Below, piece by piece: positions 1 through 10,414 of a stretch of DNA of 64,000 nt. The translations under genes were made by a program, and so were the position numbers. This stretch comes from Uranotaenia lowii (taxonomy: Eukaryota; Arthropoda; Insecta; Diptera; Culicidae). Where the stretch lies: assembly GCF_029784155.1 (NCBI RefSeq), contig NC_073693.1, positions 108,624,683 to 108,688,682 of the forward strand. The letters are read 5' to 3'. Position 1 is the first letter of the stretch. Every line of letters starts with the position of its first letter. The notes beneath the pieces are model-generated. The model had not been told where the DNA came from and did not search any database. It was given only the letters and a program-made list of their open reading frames with translations.

Positions 1-67
1 TTCTAGCAGTTTCAATGAAATTATTCGGAAATACTGCCCAAAAAACAGAAATTTTGTTCAAAACATA

Positions 68-283
68 AATAGGCGCATTTAGCCCGCACGGTTTGAGGTT
101 CGGCATTTTAGACAACACTTATAATAAAATCGTTTTCTTGGAAACAGAAGAAAATTTCAACATAAAAGTTACTCCAATGTATAGAAAACAGATGCCTGCA
201 CACATGTATATAGTTTTTGTACACATATTCGATGTGATATTTGATTAAATCAGTGTTCTGCTTAATAGGCGCATATAGCCCGC
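68..283 (+). repeat. 20-bp motif repeated 196 bp apart, upstream of the truncated LINE
   Basis: The 20-mer AATAGGCGCATWTAGCCCGC occurs at 68-87 (W=T) and 264-283 (W=A). The second copy ends about 20 bp before the first in-frame ATG of the reverse-transcriptase ORF, so it may mark the flank into which the 5'-truncated retroelement inserted. The sequence between the copies is AT-rich and non-coding. This could be part of another repeat cut by the window edge. Confidence 0.5.
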
Positions 284-3107
284 TCCTCCCCTACGTACGA
301 AAGATGTTTAAAATCGACATTTTATTAAATGCAGGTGTTGAAATGAACTGGATTCTGGCAGTCAAACTCAATGATGGAAAAAGGCAAATCGTTGTTGGAG
401 GAATTTATCATTCTCCGAGTGCAAGCGATGCTCGGTTTTTAGATATTCTGGAAAATAGTTGGCTGAGTCAAACTGTTGTAGACGAAATTGATAACATCTT
501 CTGTGGTGATTATAACATTAATTTCAACAATGAAGCAGAGTGTAGGGATCTGAAACGTGTCATGGAGGCATATGGTTTTCGACAAATTGTTATGGAAGAC
601 ACTCGAATCACTGTATCCAGCAGTTCTAGGATAGATTTGGTGTTCACAAATGTGGAGAGAGCCGAGGCGAAGATCGTTCCTGATTTTCGGGTGTCAGATC
701 ATGAGACTATAAATATTGAAATTGGATTTGGTACTAATGATGGTCTACCTAAGATCCATCAGATTGTGAATGATTGGAGTCAGTATAACAACATTGTATT
801 TCGACAGCTTCTTGAGGCAGGTTTGCCAACATTGGAATGCGCTGACTTTAATGAGTTGGTAAGACGTATCGACGTTTTATTGAAAGATAGTGTTAATGCA
901 CTTGTTCGTAAAAAAATGGTACTCAATGGTACTGAACGTGGTACTAAATGGTACTCCAGAAGCCTAATTGAAATCAAAAGACGTAGAGACAAACTTTACA
1001 AACAATTTTTAAGATCAAAATGTTCAAGGAGTTGGCAAAATTACAAAGTTGTGAGAAACGAATATTCGCGAAAATTAAAAGAAGCTAAAAACCAATCTAT
1101 CCAAGATGAGTTGGAGAGAAACAAATCTAATGGGAAACAATTGTGGAAAACAATAAAAAGGTTGATGAAGTCAAATAGTACCAAGACAGATTCAGTCACA
1201 TTCAACGGAGTTGAAGTCAAAGACGAAAAAGAAATAGCAGAGAAGTTCAATGACTTCTTTATTGATAGCGTCATGGAAATTCATAACAGCATCCCGGTAA
1301 GCTCTAATGGCTACGGGGATCAGAGTATGTACAATAGTGGAGAATTTCACACATTCGAGACAATAAGTAGTCAAGATTTTGACGAAATAGTAAACGATAT
1401 GAAACCCACAGCTGGTATCGAAAATGTCTCCTTAAAAAATTTTAAGGATTCGTTGCTGGTATTAGCCAACCCGTTGAGAAATGTTATAAACACGAGTCTG
1501 CAGTTAGGAATAATACCTGAAACGTGGAAGTGTTCTACTGTAGTTCCCATTGAAAAACAGAAAAATGCACAAGAGGCGACGTTATATCGTCCTATAAACA
1601 TGTTAGAAATTCAAGAAAAGGTGCTAGAATTAGCAGTAAAACAGCAATTCTTACGCTTTATTGAGGGTGGAGACATATTGATTGCTGAACAGTCTGGATT
1701 CAGGAAGCAGCATTCAACTGAATCTGCAGTTAACTTGATACTTCGAAATTGGAAGATTAATATTGAAAACGGAAACTACATAGTGGCTGTGTTTCTAGAC
1801 TTCAAGAGAGCATTCGAAACTATTGATCGGTTACTACTGTTAGAAGTGTTGGTAAAAATTGGCATCAATGGTACGGTTCTGAGCTGGTTCAAAGATTATT
1901 TGGAGAATAGAATGCAACGAACAAAATATGGTTCATCTTACTCGCGATACAGAGCAAATAACCTAGGAGTTCCCCAAGGAAGTGTGTTGGGTCCCTTGTT
2001 ATTTATATTGTACATCAATGACATGAAAATGTGCTTAAATCACGGCCGTCTCAAGCTATTTGCAGATGATTCCGTCTCCTATTGGAGTGGAAATGACCTA
2101 GAACTCGTTGTACAAGAAGCAAATGCTGATTTGAAAAATATTGCAGATTTTTTGAAACACAGAAAATTATGTCTAAATCTTGATAAAACCAACTGGATGA
2201 TTATTGGAAATCGCAAAATAGGAGTAAGCCCTAAATTATTAATCGATGGTTGTGAGATCGAAAGGGTTCGTCAAGTCAAATACCTAGGAGTACAAGTCGA
2301 TGAAAAATTGAATTTTATAGCTCACATAGACTACACAATCAAAAAGATTGCAGTGAAATATGGTGTACTTTGTAGAGTAAGTAGATATATGACTTTCTGG
2401 TCGAAAATAATCTATGTTAAATCTGTTATCATGCCACACTTCGACTATTGCGCTACAATTTTACTACATGCATCTGATACACAAACAAAGCGCCTACAAA
2501 GAATTCAAAATAAGATCATGCGAGTAGTGATACGATGTAATCGATACACACCAAGTACATTGATGCTCGACATACTTCAATGGTTGTCAGTGAAACAGAG
2601 AATTGCTTATAACAGCTTGATTTTTATATATAAAATGAAGAACGGAATGTTACCGGCTTACTTAATGGACGGTCTGCAGTACGGCAACGATGTACATAGC
2701 TACAATACGAGAAGAGCCCATGATTTCAGATTACCGAATACGAGAAAGGAAATGACAAAACGATCAGTTTTCTACAACGGTCTAAAAATGTTTAACAGCC
2801 TGCCGCAAAATATCAAAGACAGTTCAAACATAAACATTTTCAAGAAACTGGCAATACAACACGTTAAACAGACAATTTGAAATAATGACTAATCCTAAAA
2901 AGGATCATATGCTTGTGATGAAGATCTGGCGAAATACCAGATATAAATTTGTACGGTGATGGACATACGCGGGAGTTAGACAAACAAGTCGTACAGAATT
3001 AGATAAAATAATGCAAACAAAATTATCCATAGGATAAACTGTCCCTCCCACTTCTAAAGAAGCGTATGGGGTGGAGGAAGGACCCAATTGGGCCTGTGGG
3101 ACCATCA

Positions 3108-3148
<41 letters not shown>
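284..3148 (+). mobile_element. 5'-truncated non-LTR retrotransposon, CR1/L2-like, with poly(A) tail
   Basis: The unit holds the 3' part of an endonuclease domain, a full reverse transcriptase, a 3' UTR of about 230 bp (2881-3108) and an uninterrupted run of 40 A (3109-3148). The endonuclease lacks its N-terminal part, so this is a typical 5'-truncated copy; the exact 5' junction is inferred to lie between 284 and 304. Directly after the poly(A), the sequence is the interior of a foldback element, so the LINE probably landed in that foldback. The long uninterrupted A run and open ORF suggest a fairly recent insertion. Confidence 0.8.
304..2880 (+). CDS. Non-LTR retrotransposon ORF2 fragment: endonuclease (partial) plus reverse transcriptase
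   Basis: From the first in-frame ATG this gives 858 residues and ends at TGA 2878-2880 with no internal stop. Residues about 1-140 are the C-terminal part of an APE-type endonuclease: GDYNINF near 68, RIDLVFTN near 109 and VSDHE near 131, which correspond to family motifs carrying catalytic Asp and His. The reverse transcriptase follows: FLDFKRAFETID near 496, GVPQGSVLGP near 555 and LFADDS near 584, with all three catalytic Asp present. The C-terminal tail with FNSLPQNIKDSSNINIFK is typical of the CR1/L2/Daphne group. In the family this protein nicks target DNA and reverse-transcribes the element RNA at the nick. The reading frame continues upstream to 241 without an ATG, as expected for a 5'-truncated copy. 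The exact clade is uncertain; the retrotransposon identity is not. Confidence 0.9.
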   Translation: MFKIDILLNAGVEMNWILAVKLNDGKRQIVVGGIYHSPSASDARFLDILENSWLSQTVVDEIDNIFCGDYNINFNNEAECRDLKRVMEAYGFRQIVMEDTRITVSSSSRIDLVFTNVERAEAKIVPDFRVSDHETINIEIGFGTNDGLPKIHQIVNDWSQYNNIVFRQLLEAGLPTLECADFNELVRRIDVLLKDSVNALVRKKMVLNGTERGTKWYSRSLIEIKRRRDKLYKQFLRSKCSRSWQNYKVVRNEYSRKLKEAKNQSIQDELERNKSNGKQLWKTIKRLMKSNSTKTDSVTFNGVEVKDEKEIAEKFNDFFIDSVMEIHNSIPVSSNGYGDQSMYNSGEFHTFETISSQDFDEIVNDMKPTAGIENVSLKNFKDSLLVLANPLRNVINTSLQLGIIPETWKCSTVVPIEKQKNAQEATLYRPINMLEIQEKVLELAVKQQFLRFIEGGDILIAEQSGFRKQHSTESAVNLILRNWKINIENGNYIVAVFLDFKRAFETIDRLLLLEVLVKIGINGTVLSWFKDYLENRMQRTKYGSSYSRYRANNLGVPQGSVLGPLLFILYINDMKMCLNHGRLKLFADDSVSYWSGNDLELVVQEANADLKNIADFLKHRKLCLNLDKTNWMIIGNRKIGVSPKLLIDGCEIERVRQVKYLGVQVDEKLNFIAHIDYTIKKIAVKYGVLCRVSRYMTFWSKIIYVKSVIMPHFDYCATILLHASDTQTKRLQRIQNKIMRVVIRCNRYTPSTLMLDILQWLSVKQRIAYNSLIFIYKMKNGMLPAYLMDGLQYGNDVHSYNTRRAHDFRLPNTRKEMTKRSVFYNGLKMFNSLPQNIKDSSNINIFKKLAIQHVKQTI

Positions 3149-3151
<3 letters not shown>

Positions 3152-3793
3152 ACATCATTTTTGTTTCTTCTGTAGAACCGAGCCAGCTGATGGTTTTTGT
3201 TCAAATTTATAAACTTCCTAAAGGAAATTTTTCGCTGAGCAACTTTGTAGAAGACCTTAACTTTGTATTTTATTAGTCAAAAAAGTTATTAGCTATTTAA
3301 CAGGGGTATGTCTTTTCGCATTGATAAACAATAAATTCAATTGACATCACTGCTGGAGCATCGCGAAGTATTGCATGAAAAACAGTCATGCAATGCCTCA
3401 CTGGGCACCCAGCAGTGATGTCAATTGAATTTATGGTTTATCAACGTGAAAGGACATACCTCTGTAAATTATCTAATAACTTTTTTGCCTAACAAGATAC
3501 GTAGGTACGGTCTTGAACAAAGTTTTTCAGCAGAAAATTTCCTTTAAGAAATTTATAAATTGGCACAAAAACCATCAGCTGGCTCGGTTCTACAGAAAAA
3601 ACAAAAATGATGTGGATTTTTCAGTATAAAATATATTCAATTTTCCCATACAAACCTAAAAGTTCAAATTTACTCATGTAAACGTTACTTAAAAATTCTG
3701 CAAAAAATCACGGATGAGTTTTGGACCAAAACGAAGCTTTTTAGACCCAAGGGTTTGAGAAATTCAAAAATGACCCCAAATCGACTCAGTCTA
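3149..3793. mobile_element. Foldback (long inverted repeat) element, left end missing
   Basis: The stretch 3149-3620 is a long imperfect palindrome: the left arm carries TAGAACCGAGCCAGCTGATG and the right arm its reverse complement near 3576-3596, with a centre near 3384. Beyond the palindrome, 3621-3793 matches the outer right arm of the intact element at 13502-14282 and ends in the same terminus, ACTCAGTCTA. The matching outer left arm is absent because the poly(A) LINE abuts the left arm. No coding capacity is seen. Confidence 0.75.
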
Positions 3794-6649
3794 GTAGAAC
3801 AGTATATTTTTTTTATATTTTAACTTAAAAGTAGCTTAATGTACTTATTAACCTCTGGCTAGGAGGCTACATATACTTATGAATAAGAATTCAACTGCTT
3901 CAAAAAAAATGTAGTTGGCAAAAATAAAAAACAGTTTGACACACAATGACATGCAAACACTATATCTGATCTTCATTTACAGCAGAAATCAAAGTTTAGA
4001 AAATGTAGAGATACATCGCATAAAACAAAAAAAAAAGAGTAGTACCATACTACACAGTTGTAAATGTTTTTTTATCAAGCAGAAAAAAAGATTTTCACCA
4101 TTTTAAGATTTTTCTTAAATGTTTTTATAATTTTTTTTATCCTGTTTTTAGGCAACATTAAAAAACCGCAACTAAAAGTAAAAATTTCTAGGCTTTTCCA
4201 CAGAATCGTTAAAACGGCTTCGATTTTCAAGTCGGATGACTCCAACATTTTCAGTAGATTTTTAAAAATAAACAAGAATTTTTCAGGTCATTTATTTCAA
4301 ACAAGATTTAGAATACAAGGCACAGTGGTTGAGAACGGGAATTTAGCGTGTAAAAATTAATAACACAGAAACTATAAAATTTAGACCAAAAGTGTCTTCA
4401 GCAAAGTTTTTCTTCAAATAATGCGCTTTAATTAAACGGTATCAGATGTAAGGACGTGTCATTTTTCTATGATTCTGACACACAACCATTTTTAATTGAA
4501 AAAGTAGATTAAAAATTTCTTCTACAAAGTTGCAGCCAATACCTTTTAAAGCAACTTTGTCGAAGACATCAAATTCATATGATGATTATTTTTCAATGTT
4601 GAAGGAAATGTCTAAAAACAGATGTTCAGTTCTTAATCTATTATTACAACTTACACTTTTTTGTCTCGGACAGCAAATGTCTATCTTGAAGAATTCGTCA
4701 GTTATAAGGCATTTTCTATCGAAAAGAGGTATTTTTCAAACTGCCATATCTCAGATTGGGACAGACAAAAAATTAACAAAGACAGTGTTGTGTAGTTCGA
4801 ACATCAATCTATTATTTCTGTAATCATTTCAGAGATGTTATTTTTTAACTCGAGAAATAAAACCTAAAGTTTGTTAAGTTTCAAAACAAAATAACACCTT
4901 AGCCCCTACCCTTCCAAGGAGAGTCCTCTCCTTTTTTGTAAATCAAAATATGTTATAATAAAGTAGAGGATACTGAGTTTTAGATTTTGTTTTGTAAATT
5001 CTGTTTCAAATTCGTTGATGCATAAAATTAGTATTCAATGAATTAATTTTGAAGTTAAAATGGTTGGTTTCAAGCTCTCAACTTGTTTAATTAAATCTAT
5101 TAATAAAAACTCATTCTAATGACGAGGTGGGGTTTTTTTATCACTTATTTTGCACTTTTTAAGATCAGTTAATTTCCCTTTACTACGTTGAAAATTTTAC
5201 ATGGAAAAATCTTAATGGAGGGAGGTTAAATCCCTAAACCCCCGTTGTCGTTTAAATGCCACTGTGGGGCAGAGCCTATAAATGCTTGGACAAAATTTAA
5301 TTTTTATAATTTGGATAAAAAGTTCGAACTTTATACTTTTAGTATCAAGATTAATAGCGCATCTATCAAAATTTTTAAAAATTCGATGTTTGAACAAATT
5401 TATAAGCAGGTGGAGTTGAGGTAAAAAAATTTTTTTTCGAAAAAAAAATTTAAAAAAATTAAGCTATTAATATTTACAGTTTATTAAAGAAAAACGTAAA
5501 CCAAATATATCAAGTTCTTGGAAAGTTCTTCAATTTTGATAAAATTTTAAGAAGTTTACATTAGATTTACAAAAAAACACGTCTTAGTTTTAGCAAGATG
5601 GCATAAAAATGCATAGATTTTCACCAACTTCAAACATTTCAAAGTTCAATTTTTCAGCAAAGCTCCACGTCGAGTTACAAATTAAATTAAAGCTCTAAGT
5701 TTCAACTTTATGAAGAAATAAAAAGTTGCTGTGTTTAACTCAGTCTTGGAATCAGAGCCTACTGTTCAGTTTAAGATCCTTGTGAGTTAAATAATGTTTT
5801 TTATTTTTTACTTCAATAAATCATGAAATCAAGTAAAGTTTTTAAAAGATTTTTTAACTTGAACTTTTCTGCAGAGAATTTTTGATATGGTCAGTGAGCG
5901 AAATAGTTATCCTTCTATATCTAGAGAAGATTCATGGAAAATTTCGATAGCGCCCATGCAATGACTACTCTATGATCGATAGTGAATTATCTTTCTGATG
6001 AAAATAGTTTCAATTGCAAGAATTTACAAATATGACCACGAATTATGTGCGGAAGATATTGTTAAAGCAGATTTATAAACAGAGAAAGAATGATCGAGCT
6101 GTTTAAAATCCTCAATAAATAAACAAAATAGAATAGGATAGATTTACAAAAGTCAGAAAAGAGCTACATTTCTTCTACATTTCTTCTACATTTTAAGGCT
6201 TAAAAAATCTTTGACACTGAATAACGGCCGATAAAAGGTCGTAGGCTATTCGTAGCTAAATGATTTATTTGATTTTGATCACAAGCATACAAATAAATAA
6301 ATTCAGTTAAGTTAAGTCAAGTAATAATTTATACAAAAAAAACTGTTGATCATTCTTTCAAAACAGATAATATTTTTAAAAAAGAATTAATGTCAATTAT
6401 ATTCAAATTTAATCACCCATTATCTTCAAGAAGATACAATAAAATGCTGAAAAAACCCGGAACTATCATCACTGAACTGAACACTGCTTCTTATTTCAAA
6501 GTAAATCCTTAAATTCTATAACTTTTCAATATTTTCTAAAAATCGTTTAAACTTCTCAATTTCTGTTTCGTGTTGAGTTTGGAAAAAAAATTAAAAAAAA
6601 ATTCTTAAAAAAATTGTAATTCGATAGTTGTTGAATAAATTAAGAAAAA
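3794..6649. other. AT-rich intergenic or intronic DNA, no gene seen
   Basis: All ORFs here are short and of low complexity. Part of it (4952-5136) is a diverged copy of a dispersed repeat also found at 32180-32412. A motif resembling AACTTTGTNGAAGAC, also present in the foldback arms, recurs near 4552. Nothing else could be supported. Confidence 0.6.
4952..5136 (+). repeat. Diverged dispersed repeat (partner at 32180-32412)
   Basis: The order of blocks matches 32180-32412 on the same strand: TTATAATAAA, a GTTGATG(C/T)(A/G)TAAAA block, an AGTATTC(A/G)ATG block, a TGGTTT block and a TTAATAAAAAC(T/G)CATTCT block. The copies are strongly diverged, suggesting an old family. No coding potential or termini were recognised. 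Confidence 0.5.
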
Positions 6650-7247
6650 GGGGAGAATGGGGATACTTGATCCCTTTTTCTTTTTTTCATCATATTTTTT
6701 TCGAAAAATTTAGCAGATCACCGTCTTTTGCATTTTCTGACTGTGTGTAATTTCAAGTTTATATGCTGCAAAAGTCTGATCGATGCATGAACTCGTAGAT
6801 AAACTAAAAGCGTTTTCGTGGGAAACGAAATTGTAATATTTTGATAGTTAAAGGAGACTTGATCCTTTAATCAGCGTGCCCTAAGCTTTGACAAAAAAAA
6901 CAGGCAAAATCTAAAGATAAAAGTTCCATTGATTTTTTGACCATATAAGTTTTTATTTCACAGTTTATAAATGTCAGACAAAAAGAATTCTAATAGTTTA
7001 TCTACTATCCAATAATCATTGCATACTTAAAGGCACATTTTTCTAATCTATATATATAAAAAACAGGGAGAGAGACAGAAATGTACGAAAACGCAAAAGT
7101 CTTCACTGGATTATCTGATTTGCATGCGATTTTTTTTTGTTGTGTTCGTCTTCACGCGAAGAAATACACAACGGAGAGATAATTTTGAAAATGTTTTTGT
7201 GGAATTTGAAAATAATTTTTTAGCTTTATTCGTTTCAAATAAAAGTC

Positions 7248-9066
7248 ATTTATTTATTTATTTATTTATTTATTTTCATCAACAGATCACATATTGATCC
7301 AAATGATAGGTTAAAAATTAAAAATTAAAGACAAACTACAATTACACGGAATTTACCCTATACTATTCTTAAAGCACTGAGGATTCTTCTTCGGAATAAT
7401 TCCCTCGAAACGTCAAAATCAAAATGATCGGAGAAGCGGTTAAACGTCCTTATTGCACCAATTACCGCTGTATTAGCTCCGTAATTATTCTGTTGGAGAG
7501 GAGCAAAGAGCTGAAGATTACGATTCCTAAAGCCTCGGGATCGTACGCTGAGTTGGAGTGTTTCTAGCAGTGCAGGGCAGTCGGTTCTCGACGAAAGCAG
7601 ATCGGCAACAATAGAGGCCCGTGTTGCGGTCCGGCGGGCCTGCAGCGTGTCGATGTCGATAAGGCGGCAGCGGCTTTCGTAGCTGGGAAGTCGGAACGGG
7701 TCTTGCCAGTTCAAAAATCCTCTGGATGCCTCTGGATGGCCTCGATACGCTCCGAGCCATTTTGGTAGTAGGGGCACCATACAGCCGAGGCATATTCGAG
7801 GGTCGATCGAACCAAGCTGCAGTAGAGACTTTTAAGACAATAAATGTCCTTAAAGTCTTTTGTCATGCGGAATAAAAGACCCAGGCATCTGGAAGCTTTA
7901 TCGACGATGTAGTTTGTGTGGATCTTGAAATCCAGTCGTTTGTCCAGGATCACACCAAGGTCTTTCACATGCTCAACTCGTGCAACTGCCTCATTTCCCA
8001 GAAAATAATCAGCCGATAGCGGTAGCCGCTTGCGTGAAAACGAAATTACCGAACATTTGTTGCGGTTCAAGGGAAGGCAATTAACATCACACCAGGCGGT
8101 GAAGATGTTAAACTGGCTCTGCAAGACGTTGACATCTTCGGGGCTGTTGATAGATTGAAACAATTTCAAGTCGTCGGCATACGCCAGTTTTGGTCCATCG
8201 AGAAGCAGCAGCACGTCGTTGAAGTAGATCAGGAATATGATGGGTCCTAGGTGGCTCCCTTGAGGTACTCCAGAAGAGGCAGGGAATTGATTGGAAAATG
8301 ATTCACCTGATCGTACAATAAGTTTCCGTCCTACCAGGTAGCTATGGAACCATTCCAGTAAGGAGCAGCTACCGATACGATCTAGTTTGGCTATGGCTAT
8401 TTTGTGGTTTACCTTGTCGAAAGCTGCGGTCAGGTCGGTGTAGATTACGTCGGTTTGAGATCCCTTGGCAAAACTGTCTTGCACGAAAGATGTAAACGTC
8501 AACAAGTTTGTAGTCGTAGAACGTTTGGGCATGAATCCATGTTGTTCGTTAGAGAAGTAAAAATTGCAATACGAGAAAAATGGATCTAATACAACCAGCT
8601 CAAACAGTTTGGCGATCGCACATAGGGCAGAAATACCGCGATAATTGTTAACGTTCCTCCTGTCACCTTTTTTGTAGACCGGAAACATGTAAGCCTCTTT
8701 CCAAATTAAAGGGAACGTGGATTCCGTGAGCGATAATTGGAAGATTCGTTTTATAGGAGTCAGCATATGTGATATATAGCGTTTTAGAAAAGTCGCTGGA
8801 ATGCCATCCGGACCTGCAGAAACACTGGATTTCAGCTTAGCAGTTGCCTTCAAGATGGTATCATCATCGATTACGATGTGATGGAATGAAGTGCTCTGAC
8901 GTGGGACGTTATTAGCCGCCACAGTCAACTGGTCCGTAGATATTGAACCAGAATCGAAGGTACTACGGAATTTGTCAGCGAAGAGGTTACAAATATCATG
9001 GCACCCAATTTCCATTTTTTTTTTCATTCGAATCACCCAGAGTAGGAAGGCGCCAAAAGCAATCAA
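7248..9066 (-). mobile_element. 5'-truncated Q-like (CR1/jockey-type) non-LTR retrotransposon
   Basis: On the minus strand the order is: truncated reverse-transcriptase ORF, a 3' UTR of about 80 bp (7357-7276), then a (TAAA)n 3' tail, seen as (TTTA)n at 7248-7275. The endonuclease half is missing and the 5' end is set only approximately at 9066. It lies inside the Helitron-like element 7047-10692. Confidence 0.8.
7358..9066 (-). pseudogene. Broken reverse transcriptase of a Q-like LINE
   Basis: The first part (9066 down to 7711, 451 residues) covers the reverse-transcriptase core: GPDGIPA near 85, YTDLTAAFDKVNH at 209-221, SSGVPQGSHLGP at 264-275 and YADD at 296-299, so the catalytic Asp residues are present. 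The text then shifts frame near 7720-7740. The C-terminal part continues in another frame to 7358 (DTLQARRTATRASIVADLL, FNRFSDHFDFDVSRE). At the shift the DNA carries a 10-bp tandem duplication (CCTCTGGATG twice), the obvious candidate lesion. Motif spelling resembles Anopheles Q and jockey-like elements. It is non-functional as it stands. Confidence 0.88.
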
Positions 9067-9075
9067 GGCTTACTA

Positions 9076-9396
9076 ATGTTCATCCATCTATCTATGGGAA
9101 GTTTTGGCGCCCATTTTCATTGCCAGTGTACTTTTCACGTGGCACCAGTAAAATGGATACTTGGATATGATTGTCCCTATGGGGTGCTGCAATTAGCCGG
9201 TAAGAAGCATATTTACGAAATTTGTTTTTTGTTGCATCAGAATCAAGGCAATTCTAATATTTTCTCAGATGATTGTACGTGCACCGTTAATTTTTTTTTT
9301 AATGCGACAATTCTTTTCAACTCAAGGAATATGGATGTAAAATTTTCGATAGACTCAAAACATTACCGTTACCAAATCATTTTTGATGAGTTTTGA
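9076..9396 (+). other. Unrecognised 106-codon ORF, Cys/His-rich
   Basis: ATG 9076 opens a 106-residue frame with a cluster of Cys and His (HFHCQCTFH near 14-22, YDCPYG near 31-36) and no recognised domain. It lies just beyond the truncation edge of the Q-like LINE, inside the Helitron-like element. A GT donor-like site (CCGGTAAG near 9199) lies within it, which would fit a captured gene fragment as well as chance. Translation as a protein is unproven. Confidence 0.2.
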
Positions 9397-10202
9397 TAAC
9401 ACCAATAAAAAGTCATGTAACTGATAAAAAATCACTTTTATTAATTTTTGGTTTATTTTTAGAAGATGTTAGGAATTTATCCAGTCAGTTTGAGAATTGA
9501 AAGTTATCAATTTTGTGATTCCAAGTAAATTGCACCACTATCATAAGAACGGATCGGAGGATCAGGAAACATTGAAAAATGCACACTATCTTTTATGCTC
9601 AGTGGTTAAAAGAAACTTTTCCAAAGTTTAGCAATATAGGACTTTAACCTGATATTAGACCCAACTCTCCCAACTCTGGATAACAGTTTCTTATCTTACG
9701 ATCATAAACTAAAATTTTAAATAATTTGTAATTGTTTTGAATTTTTATTCCAAATACTCAAAATAGATTTAACTTCATTCAAGGTTTCAAATGCTAAGAG
9801 AAAAATAATCCGAAAACATGACAGTTTAAATAATTTTTTTTAAATTTCCTAAGTTATAGTGCAACTTGCCAATCCCTAAATGAAAATTGAAAAAAGATAA
9901 TGATGACACAAATTTTAAAAACATTTTCAAACATTATATTGATTAGAAAAGTGTTGCTGTATAATGAGATGAATAGTGACTTTTCCTGAATTGTTAAATA
10001 TTTGTCAAACTCAGCTCTGTCAATTCACAATAAGATTCAATAAGTGTATTTAGTACAAACTCCAAAAAAAACGACATTTTAAATAATGAAAATAAAAATA
10101 AAAATTATGTTTTATTTTTCTTTAAATGTTCTGGTTTTGTCCAATTCATTTTTTAATTTTTCTATTCTCACGATCATGCTTAAAGAAAACTTCAATGTAT
10201 TT

Positions 10203-10414
10203 AAATACAGAGGTAAGCACAAATCGAAAAAAAAACTCTGTTTATGACGACTCCAGCAAAAAATATCCATTTTCTGTTCAAATCAATTTTCAGCCAATTT
10301 TAAATCAAGTATTTTAAAATTGGCTGAAAATTGATTTGAACAGAAAATGGACATTTTTTGCTGGAGTCGTCATAAACAGAGTTTTTTTTTCGATTTGTGC
10401 TTACCTCTGTATTT
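10203..10414. repeat. Near-perfect 212-bp palindrome
   Basis: Left arm from 10203 (AAATACAGAGGTAAGCACAA) is matched by the right arm ending at 10414 (TTGTGCTTACCTCTGTATTT). The arms are about 100 bp each with very few mismatches and a loop of under 10 bp centred at 10308. It lies inside the Helitron-like element 7047-10692. It could be a small foldback MITE or an inverted duplication; a transcript across it would form a long hairpin. Confidence 0.9.
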
